A DNA stretch of 64,000 nucleotides from Hippophae tibetana. Lineage: Eukaryota; Streptophyta; Magnoliopsida; Rosales; Elaeagnaceae. The position numbers and the translations under genes were made by a program. The notes under the pieces were generated by a model. That model was not told the DNA's origin. It saw nothing but the letters and a program-made list of their open reading frames with translations, and made no database searches. Location: assembly GCA_037013495.1 (NCBI GenBank), contig CM072806.1:21775501-21839500 (forward strand). The letters are read 5' to 3'. Position 1 is the stretch's first letter; the number at the start of each line of letters is the position of its first letter. Below, one piece after another: positions 24,176 to 36,100 of this stretch.

Positions 24176-27100
24176 TCAAAATATTGTATCTAAACCATCC
24201 AGAATATCAGTCTTTGGGTGACCCAAGCTCTGCTTTGCTCTCGCTTCGCTACACATTGAGCTTCCAGTGCTCTTGCAACGAGCCAAAACCCTGGTTCCTC
24301 CCTTCTCGCATACTGGAAACTCCTGACTTTTACTAATTCGTAGGATACTCTTCTTCTCAATTGCCTCATCTATCAAATTTATATCTTCTTGTGAAAGTTG
24401 AATCCTGTTAGTTTTAGTTTGACAGTCCATGGATAGAAAACACTGCATCTTCGAATGAAACTGCAGAGCCTTGTGAGTTGGAGAACGCACAGGGTGATGC
24501 TTGCCTTCATGGTTTCTATTTCTCACCAAGTTAATTAGATGGTGAAGCCATGTCAGTAATTCAAGGATATATTGATCTGTCTTCTGCTTATCTGCATGGT
24601 AAAGTGTCTGTATACGAATAAGGCTGTTGGGTGTATTTGCAGTCTTGCCAAATTCTGGACTGCCATGAAGGGGGAAGAAATAAATAAGAAAAAAAAAGCA
24701 GCTCCAAAATTTGATCAACACAAACACACAACATGAAAGGTTAGTCACTGACCCAGAGTTTGCCCATTCTCCAACCCATCCAAATCCTTGATGTGCTCTG
24801 CCATTAATTGAAACGAAAAGGCAAACGTAAACAGAAAGAGAATCGAGGATATCAAAATTGAAAATGTTTGCAATATTTCATGCAGAAACTAAATGCAAAT
24901 TTAAAAAATTTCAGTTATGGTGCTAAGTAACGTACTTGTTGGTATTTGTGGCTAAAGGCACAAGCCACTGTAAGTTTTTTTCCATTTCAGCTTTGACCAG
25001 AGAAACTGAGAGCTGAAGAATACAAAATGTGAAGAGACAGATTTTATAGCAATTTTTTATTGATAAAAATTCAACATGAGCTCAAAGTAAACAATGTTTC
25101 AAGTTAATCAACTGTAGTTCAGAAAATCTACCTCTTCCTTTGCTTCAAAAGCATGCAATCGTGACCGTAAAGCTGCTTTCACACTGCTTGGCAAGCTTTG
25201 GTATAATGCTTCCCTTGTATTTGGAAGAAGGGACGTGGGTCGAGATGCCTAATAACATAAAACTTTCCACATCAAACTAAATTCAATTTGGTACTCTCTG
25301 ACAAACCATATGAGACATGAAACTAGAGAGAGATAGAAACGGAACTTACAATGTTGTCTATCTGATTGATAACATTAGCATAGTGTAATGCGAGACCAGC
25401 TACGCCTAATCTTTCAGGAACTTTTCTGGGATCTTCTTTGTCAAACAGCATAAGACCTACCATGAATTCACACCTCCTTTGAGAATTCAAGATTAATCAT
25501 TAAAAGACATCGTTGTGAATACAATTAACTCTATGATATGCACCTATTACTGCCAGGAAGATATATAATTATGAAGGTATATAGATTTTAGTACTCTACT
25601 CCTCTTTATGTGAAGATATTCCATCTGATAATGAAATCAGTAATAATTACTACCCTTCATATTCTATTGAAAAAAAATCTACAGAAATAGGCAGAGTTAG
25701 ACCTCATATACTATTTATAATCCAGAGTTGGACACCCCACTTGTTAGTTAATTATAATTTAGTCAAATAAATTGTCATATTTTATAAAAAGAAAATCAAA
25801 ATGGTTAAGTATAATTTTGACTAGATGAGATCATCTAAGCATATAAACCAAAAATCTATCACAAATTTGTAATATATTTACAAATGAGGTAGCCATCATT
25901 TTACTCATTTGTCTTTACAGTTGGGCCCAAAGAATAACATCAAATTATAAACTTCCGCCATCAAATTATTAACTTCCGCCTCATTTTTGCCTCCCAATTT
26001 TTTTATCTATAGTAATATTCTATTCTATTTGCTTCAGATCAAATCAGTATATAATTGGGAGATCATTGTATATTTGGTTCAAACTGTTCAGGTTACAAGA
26101 CAAGAAGAAAAGAAAGAAGAGGGGACATGATAAAAGCTAATAAAATAACATGGAAACAAACAACGACTACATCAACACCACAACGTTAAAAATATTAGAA
26201 TCAACGTTGCAAGGATTAATACAGTTTCACTTTTTAAAGGTACAACAAAATTTCATTTTCAATCAAACCAGGAAAAACTTAAAGAAGACAATATTTTTTG
26301 AGAAAAATCAATTCACAAGGAGATTTATCAATACCATTATTTCCAAATGCTTCAAAGATTGCTTGATGGATATAAGTGATAACATCAACAAGCTTCTCCA
26401 CAATCTGCACATAGCAAAGTAGTTTCAAAACTCTATCCCAATTCCAGTAGAGGGCTACATATAAAATTTATAGTAGTAATAATAATAAATAATTATGCTC
26501 AAAGACATAGGCCTCTAAATCTAATTGGTCATTGTCATATACGCCATTGATAATTATACTTGGGTAAGGGAGGGTAGATGGTTCCACTTTAAAACTTGCA
26601 ACAAATTATCACTTTTAAGGCGAAGTTGGGGTCGCTAACTTAATGATAACATAATTTCATTTTAGTACCCTTTTTTACCCTTGTTTTTCAGGTGATACTT
26701 TAATGATACCTATATTTAACAACAGGCACAAATTTGATGCAATTTTTTATTTTATTGAATATTTTCCTCACATGTGCGTTTAATGAAGGATATTTGTGAT
26801 ATTTTCAACTATTCCCTCCATTGGAACATTAATAGGTTATCTTTGCACCATTTTTGAGTCATTAAATACATGTTTTAATATTGTTTGGCACATTTTACGC
26901 TCTCTTCAACTTCTCTTCTTCCTCTATCAACTAGGAGCTCAACAAATTCACTAATAATTGCATGTTGCTTACCAATTTTATGCAGGTTTTGTTTTAATAA
27001 ATTTAATACGTAGTTTTGAATTTTATATACATAAATATAAGAAAACAATATGCAATACGCAATTTGTATGAAAAAACAGATTGAACCAGTATAAAAAATA

Positions 27101-30100
27101 GTTTGTATACACAACTCAATATATAGTGATACATGTCAAACCTGTAACTATTACAAAATATTAATATCATAAAGATCGTTGATCGAGTGTTTTGTTTAAA
27201 ATTTTAATGAGCCTTAGTCTTTTATCATTTGAAGAACCATCATAAATGCCTAAAAGGAAAAAAAAATAAAGAAAAAATCTCAATTTAATCTTATCAATAA
27301 GGGTAAAAACAGAATATAGATGAAATTGTTGAGCTCTTAGGTAATAGAGAAAGACGAGATGTTGAAGAAAATATAAAATGAGTCAAAAAGCATTAAAATA
27401 TGTATTTAAAGATAAAAAATGAAAATAAGTTATTAATGTTCCAATGGAGGAATTAGTAAATAATACCATAAATGTTCTTCATTAAAAACACATGTGTGGG
27501 AAATCCCAAATAAAATAAAAAATTACATTGATTTAGTATTTTTCATCAAATACAAGTATCACTAGGACACTACTTGAAAAATAAGGGTAAGAAAGGGTAT
27601 CTAAAATGAAATTATGGTACCACTAAGGTAATAAACCCTAAAGTTTGCATAAAGTCAATACATCTCAGGTTGACTTCTTCCAAAAGAAATTTTATAGATG
27701 ACATAATATAAAATCTTCATCAATTGTAAGAGTTGATTTACGATAATAGATATGGAATGGATTGTAAGATTACAATGAGTTCTAGAACAAAGGTGTTATG
27801 TTATATTTCTGAATGAATTTATGCATTCTCTATTTATAATACAAATAAATGACCACAAAAGGAAAACTAATTAAGACAAAATATTCTCTAACTAATTCTA
27901 ATGATATCCTAGTCATATCCTACTCACTAGGATGTATTTTCATTAGGACACACTAATTTATTTTTCTGATCTTGCAACTTCCATCCCTAGAAAATATCTT
28001 AATTGTCCCACATTCTTGACTTCGAATTCTAAGGATATTATTTTATTCAACCTTTCAAGTTCACCTGGATCCCCCAATCATGATTATATCAACATATACT
28101 ATCAAAATTGATTTCTTCTCATTTCCAATGTGGCGGAAAAACATTATATGATATACTTTTCCCTGTTGATATTCTTGTTTATTCATCACTTTTGCAAACC
28201 TATCAAGCCAAGTTCAAGGCAATTGTTTAAGGTTATAAGTGATTTCTTTAATTTTCATACAATATTTTCTCCTTTTAGAACCTTAGAAACATGGTCATAA
28301 AGATTTCTTCTAATTCTCCATTGAGGAATGCATTTTTTATGTCCAACCAATGAAATGGCTAGTCTAAATTTGATGTTAGGGATAAAAGAACCTTGATTGT
28401 ATTGAGTTTAGCCACTGGTGCAAATGTGTCAGTGTAGTCAATGTAAGTTTGTGTAAATCCTTTGAAACTAAACGTGCTTTGTACCATTCCATTGTCCCAT
28501 CTACTTTATACTTTATTGTAAAAATCCACTTACAACCAACATGAGACTTTCTTCTTAATAGTTCTATCACATCCCAAGTTTCATTTTTTTTCGAGTGCCT
28601 TATTTCTTTCATAACAGTTTCTTTCCATTCTAGGATTTTCAAAGCCTCATGAATATCTTTGGATATTTTTGCTCTATCAAGATTAGTGATAAAAATACGA
28701 AATCCAAAAGACAGTTTTATAAAAAACAAATTTAGAAATTGGATGAAGAGTACAAGACCGTATTGTTTTTCTAGGAGCATAGGTAACCCAGGAGACTTAG
28801 CGGGTTCACGGTTACTCAGATTCAATATAGACTCAATGTCGACTTAATGATATTTGGATCTATCACCGATTGTGACTGTTGAAGTGCTTCAAGTGTGAAG
28901 TTCTCCCTGTTCTTTAATTTTGAGCTCCATAAGTAATTATCTCTTTGTTTTGTTGTTTCTCTGTTTCTATCCTGAGTTCAAGTTATTTTCTATGGTACAA
29001 TGAGATGTGTTTGGTTCATAGACTGGCTCAGACTCTCTATTTGGACTCTCTATTTGGATCATTACTCTAATTATGAATAATATAGAATTTGGGAGGAGAA
29101 AGATCAAGAGGGTCGACAGTAAGATCATAGTTCAAGTATTGAACAAAAGTTCTATCCTCTTTTATACCATTCTACCACTGAGGAGAGAACTTTTGGTAGT
29201 ATGGGATGTTCTCTAACTACTTTTAATGATATACTATTCATATCCTACTCACTAGAATCATTGCATTAATTACAAAATCAATTTACATTTGAATTCAAAA
29301 ATTTCAATAGTATACCTCTTCCAAATTTCTAGACCAAAGAGATTTCTTTTTCAAGCTCCTTACAAGCTTTCTTTGTTGTTTTAACTCAGTTTGTAAAATT
29401 GTGAAACTCTCTCCTACAATTAAAGAAAAAGTGGCTGGTAAATAATGTTACTGCACTGTGAAAGAATAATAAGGCCTCATATAAGTTAGTTATAGTTCAA
29501 ACGAGAGTAAGCATTGAAAATCAATTTTCAAGAATTCATCAACAAACCACATCTTGTCAAGTTGGAGTGCGAGTTGAATACCAAATCAAAGTTAAAATAT
29601 ACACAGCTGTAAATGCATTAATGAATGAATCATATCAAATTCATAACATAGTGTCAAATATGAAAAATTTAGTTATCTATAGGAACAAGATTATTCTGTC
29701 ATCACATAAAGCAAACCTTTCAATATAAACAAAAATATAGCACTACGTAAAAGAAAATTTTGCACCAAATTAATATAAGGTAGATTATCCTTCAATATAT
29801 TTGATATGTGAAGTGCTACTACATATAATGCTTTTGACGCTTGAAATTTTATTTAAAAAATTTCTCTATATTGGAAGAATAAAAAATAAAGAGTATAATT
29901 TTCCAAGTGACCATAACTTGATAGATAGGATAATATGATATAAGAAAAAAATATTATATGTCCAACCTCTGCGAGGAAGATTCAAAGCACGGGGTTCATC
30001 AAGCTTACGTCGATAGTCTTGCTCAAACCGGTCCAAAGTATTCAACTCATGGTATAATTCCTGTGCATAGAAAGAGAGATACTATTAAAATTGGACAAAT

Positions 30101-33100
30101 TTCTCAAGATTTCAAGTCTATGAATGAATAGATTGAGAGGAAATGTTCAAAAATAAGTCAACATTATGCTGTTCAAAACTATAAATAGATCTTTTGAGGG
30201 AACATTGAAAAATTTGACTGTCACACTACACTGTAATGGCATTTCGGTTACTTTGAAAACCAAAGGGTGGTATAATTTACTACGATGTTTAGAAAATATG
30301 AGCCTCTACAGCAAGGCATTGTGGACGACCAAATGCAAACTCTGACGCTGCTCATCCAATACTTTTACCAAACATCATCCCATCATATCAACGAAAATGT
30401 TCAGTAAATATGACAAATGGCTTACACAAGTATGCTGAGCAAGAACAGTCAATTGCTGCATCGTCATTTCAGCTTCTGGTCTTTCCTGTCTGTTGCTTGA
30501 ATCCTCTGAATCTAATCTGAGACATGAAAAAATTCAAAATAATCAACAACTTGTTCAGAAAATATCAGCAAAATGATATACCACAAACCATAACAACGAA
30601 CAAGAAGAATTTACCTAGAAAAGAATCGACCCAGGTTGTGCAACTGTGGATCTTTACAAATATCTCCAAATCTAACTATTTCCCTCGAGAAGATGTCAAG
30701 CTCCTCCCTACAAAGACCCAAAAAAAGCATCTTAAATCATAAATTAGAAGCATAGCTGCAAAGAAGTAGAATGTCGCACCATCTTTGGTTACTCTACTTT
30801 CATAAATTACGCATTAGTGACTTTACTTTAAACTTATACACTTTATTGTTGCATTGTTGAACACTTTGTCATTTTTTGTCAATTTTAGTTTTTTGGGGAA
30901 GAAAAATTTAATAGAATCGATTTGAACTTTACTAGGGGTGGATCTGACTAAAAAGCCTAAGGGTGAAACAATAATAAAGTGCACCAATTTTAAACAATGT
31001 GACTAATGTGACCCTATTAGCTCTTTTTCCTAAGTCCAATTGCTCCAGAAAAGAAGACAGGATGATCTAATGGAGCCTAATATTGTGTTCAAAAATAAAT
31101 AGCAACCTTTTATCAGCTGCAGCAATTCTAAGCAGCTCGTTCATATCAGTAGAAACTAATTTCTTGACTCCTGATTGTAAAATATCTTTCTTTAGAAACT
31201 GAATACTTTCTTCTGATACGGATTGCAACAGATTTGAACCCTTCACAATTGTATTAGCTACTTCAAATGCAAGAATAGATACTCTATTTCCCCTAGGAGC
31301 CATTCCAGATTCGAAACTGTTATTTCCATTCAAATTTGACATGCTACTTCCAAGTGTGTCCAAAACTTCCACCGCCGTCTCCCATCCCACGATACCAGCT
31401 TTTCCTAAAAATGAATTCTTCGGAGTTGCCTACAAAATATTTGTCACATTTAAGGGCATATATTACCAAAACTAAAGGTACAAATAGAGGTGTCAAATGA
31501 GCTTTAAATTCAACTCACCTTTTTTTGATTTTTCTTTTTTCTTTTATTAAATACGTTCAATTCACGTTAGATAAGCTATAACTTCACTTACCTAATCTAA
31601 ACTTATATGAGTCAAGTTCAACTTAACTCACTTTTAATTGAGTTAGCTGAACAACTCATAAAAACTTATATGAATCAAGTTCAACTTAACTCAGTTTTAA
31701 TTGAGTTGAGGTGAACAACTCATAAACTAGCTCAACTCTTTTAAAAAATAAAACAAAGAAATTAAAAATTAAAAAATATTTATAATTTTATTTAAAATAA
31801 AAATATTGATATAAATATTATGTTTTTATTATATTAAAAGTAGTATCTTTTAATTGTGATATTTTATAATGATATTATTGTAATTATAAAAATACTATTA
31901 TTAATAAAGAATTTTTTTTAAATAAATTCATAAATTACTCATGAGTTAAATAAGTTAATATTTTTATGCTAATGAGCTCATTAGATCAATTATAAATGAG
32001 TTAAGTGTAAGTTTCTCCTACATTTAAGAGGAAGAAAACACAAATGTTAGATGCAACCACAAATAGTAGATGTAACCACAAATGTTAAGTGCATCTAACA
32101 TTGATATGCAATTTTGCCTATAAATAGGTAATATCTTTGCCTTAGAAAATCAACACACCAAAACAAGAAGAAAATCAAAGCAAAACCAAAGGAACAATTT
32201 CTTTTGAAGAAAAATAGTATTGTGTGTAAGAAAGTGGGAGAGAATATCTTAGAAAAATATTGGGATATTTTTCTAAAAGGGGAGTGACAAAATAGTGAGT
32301 TTGGGAAACACTTGTGTGACACTATTTTGGGTTTATCTCAATTTGTTCTATTGCCTCTCACTTTGTACCCATTAATTTTATTAGTGGAAAAAAATATTTT
32401 CGGAGTTTGTCCGGTTGACTTAACCCAAATTAAAGGGTGAACCATGTTAAATTTTCGGTGTTATTATTCTACTCTGTTGAATTTATTTTATCTTTACCCA
32501 CTGCGCCCAACAAATGGTATCAGAGCTGGTCTAGTAAAATTCTTAATATGCTCTGTGGTTGCAGCATAGACTGATCTGCCATATCAGAAAAGATTTTATT
32601 AGGTCCAGGGCGTATTTATTTACAGAAAAAGAAACATAACGAAAAAAATGTCAAGCCAAAAGGTAGATATTGAGAAATTTAATGGCAATAATAATTTCTC
32701 TTTATGGCAAAGGAGGATGAAGGATATTCTCATTCAACAGAAGGTCCATAAGGCGTTACTGGGAAAAGAAAAGAAGGTAGCAACCGTCACCGAGGAACAA
32801 TGGGAGGAAATAGATGAGATTGCAACTAGTACAATCCGTCTAAATCTCTCAGACAGTGTCTTGCAAAATATTGAATCAAAAAATTGCAAGACTGCTAAAG
32901 AAACATAGGAGACTCTAGAAAACGTGTACATGTCAAAGAACCTTGCCAATAAATTTTATTTGTGGAAGGAGCTATATCAGATGAGGAAGGAAGATAATGT
33001 GAGCATGATGCAGCATGTTAGCAATTTCAACAGCAAGCTTTCTCACTTAGTAAGATTTAATGTGAGTTTCGGCGATGAAAAGAAAGCTGTGATGTTGTTA

Positions 33101-36100
33101 GCATCACTACCCTCATCATATAATCATATCACAACAACTCTGACTTATGAAAAAGACAAGATGGAGTTTGAAGTTGTTGTAGAAGCCTTGTTCTCATATG
33201 AGAAACAAAACAAGGAAAGAGATTCAGAAGCACAAGCCCTTATCACAGAGTCTAGAGGAAGGAGACTGTACAAAGAACAAAAACCCAGAAGTAAGAGCAG
33301 AGGCAAATCAAACAAATTTTCCAATGTTGAATGCCATCACTGCAAGAGGAAGAGTCACATTAAGAAATTTTGTCGGGTGTTCAAGAAGGAACAAGAAACG
33401 AACAAAGGCAAAGTAACGAAGAAAGGCGACAGTAGTGATGATGAGCAAACAAATACCATAGACGAGTTCAATATCGCTTATGATGAAGATTTTGTCAACC
33501 TTGCATCACACGAGACCAACTGGGTGATTAATAGTGGTGCTACAGTTCACGCTACATCACGTAGAGAATTTTCTCATCATACACACTTGAAAGTTTTGGT
33601 GTTGTTAGAATGAGAAATGAAGGCCTGTCAAAGGTAGTGGGCAAAGGAGACGTTTGCTTGGAAACAAAGAACGGAACCAGACTATTTCTAAAGGATGTCG
33701 GGTATATTCCAAATATGCGCCTGAATTTGATCTCTGTGCGCAAACTTGCAAATGAAAGATATTGTAGCTTCTTCATTTATGACAAATGGAAACTTACAAA
33801 AGGCTCCTTAGTAGTGGCTAAAGGTGAGAAGCATACAACTCTGTATATAATGCAAGCTAAGCTCTCCACCGACACAGTAAATGTCATAGAGAAAGATAGT
33901 GCAGCTGAGTTATGGCATAAGAGACTCAGTTACATGGGTGAAAAAGGTTTGACAAGTCTAGCCAAAAAGAAGATATTGCCTGGAATGGATGAAGTACATT
34001 TGGAAAAATGTGTTCATTGTCTAGCAGGAAAGCAAAATAGGGCTGCTTTCAAGAGCTTCCCTCCTTCCAGAATGAATAATATTTTAGATCTGATTCATTC
34101 AGATTTGTGTGGACCAATGCCAAAGTCATTTGGTGGTGCTCAATACTTTGTGACTTTCATTGATGATCATTCAAGGAAGACGTGGGTATATCTTCTAAAG
34201 ACAAAGGATCAAGTGCTAGATGTCTTCAAAGAATTTCATGCCTCAGTTGAGAGACAGACTGGAAAGAAACTGAAGTGCATCCAGACAGACAATGGTGGAG
34301 AATACACAGGACTCTTCCATGCTTATTGCAAAAAGTATGGTATTCGGCATCAGATGACACCTCCAAAGACACCACAGTTGAATGGCTTAGCTGAGAGAAT
34401 GAACAGAACTTTGATAGAGAGAGTTAGATATCTACTTCCACATGCAAAGTTGCCTAAAAATTTTTGGGGTGAAACCATACTCACAGTTGCACATGTCTTG
34501 AATCTTTCACCCTGTACTCCTCTCAAGATGGATGTTCTAGATAAAGTGTGGTCAGGAAAGGATGTTTCCTATGATCATCTGCGAGTGTTTGGCTGCAAAG
34601 CATTTGTTCATATCCCCAAGGATGAGAGATCCAAACTTGATACCAAAACAAGACAGTGTATTTTTATTGGCTATGGTCAAGATCAATTTGGCTATAGATT
34701 TTACGATCCAATTGCAAAGAGACTTATCAGGAGCCGTGATGCTGTATTTTTTGAAGATAAGACCATTGAAGATATTATCAAAATGAAGAAAGATGTTCCA
34801 AATTTCAATGGTGACTCATCAGATTTGGAATTAAGTCCTCCAACATCAGTGCCAAGACAAGTTGGAGATGAAGACTAGGTTTATCCACCTGATGAAGATG
34901 ATGCTCCCATAGAAGTTGGTTCTGAAGATGAAGGAAATGATGATGTTCATTATCCAGTACCAACACCTGTGGTTTCTCTTGTTTCACTGAGAAGAAGTGA
35001 TAGAGTGAGACGACCCTCTATCTCATATCCTCCAGATAAGTATGTAACTTTCACTGATGGGGAAGAACTTGAGAATTATGAAGAGGCCATGGATGATGAA
35101 TCCAAACAAAAATGGATTGAAGCCATGCAAGATGAGATGAAGTCCTTGCATGAGAACAAAATCTTTGAGCTGATGAAATTTCCCAAAGGGAATAAGGCCT
35201 TGAAAAATAAATGGGTATTCAGGGTGAAGCATGAAGGACACAGTTCCAATCCGCGATACAAAGCCAGAATGGTTATCAAAGGATTCAGCCAAAGAAATGG
35301 TGTTGACTTTGATGAGATTTTCTCTCCAGTTGTGAAAATGACATCCATTCGTACTGTGCTAGGGTTAGCATCAAGTCTTGACTTGGAGGTTGAGCAAATG
35401 GATGTCAAAACTGCCTTCCTACATGGTGACTTGGAAGAAGAGATATACATGGAGCAACCAGAGGGTTTTCAGCAAAAGGGAAAAGAAAATTATGTCTACA
35501 AATTGAAGAAAAGTCTCTATGGCTTAAAACAGGCACCAAGACAATGGTACAAAAAATTTGAATCTGTTATGGGGGAGCAAGGCTACAAAAAGACTACTTC
35601 AGACCATTGTGTTTTTGTGCAGAAATTCTCTGATGGTGATTTCATTATTCTTTTGCTTTATGTGGATGATATGTTGATTGTTGGCCAAAATAATTCCAGA
35701 ATCAACAACTTGAAAACACAGTTGAGTAAGTCTTTTGCCATGAAAGACTTGGGGCTAACAAAGTAGATTCTTGGCATAACTATTATTAGAGACAGAGGCA
35801 CCAAGAAATTATGGTTGTCACAGGAAAGTACATTAAGAAAGTACTTCAGAGATTTCATATGAATAAAGCTAAAGCGATTAGTTGTCCTCTTGCTAATCAC
35901 TTTAAGCTAAGTTCTAAGCAGAGCCCTTCTACAGACAAAGAGAAGGAAGAGATGGAAGAGGTTCCATATGCTTCAGCAATTGGAAGTCTAATGTATGCCA
36001 TGGTTTGTACACGGCCAGATATCACTCATGCAGTTGGAATCGTGAGTAGATTCCTTTCAAATCCTAGAAATGAACATTGGGTTGCAATGAAATGGATTTT

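Noticed and set aside
24176-24748. 190-codon minus-strand frame taken as a separate gene
   Set aside because: It is the last exon of the PSI gene read through its upstream intron. The acceptor at 24660 keeps phase with the exon ending at 24753.
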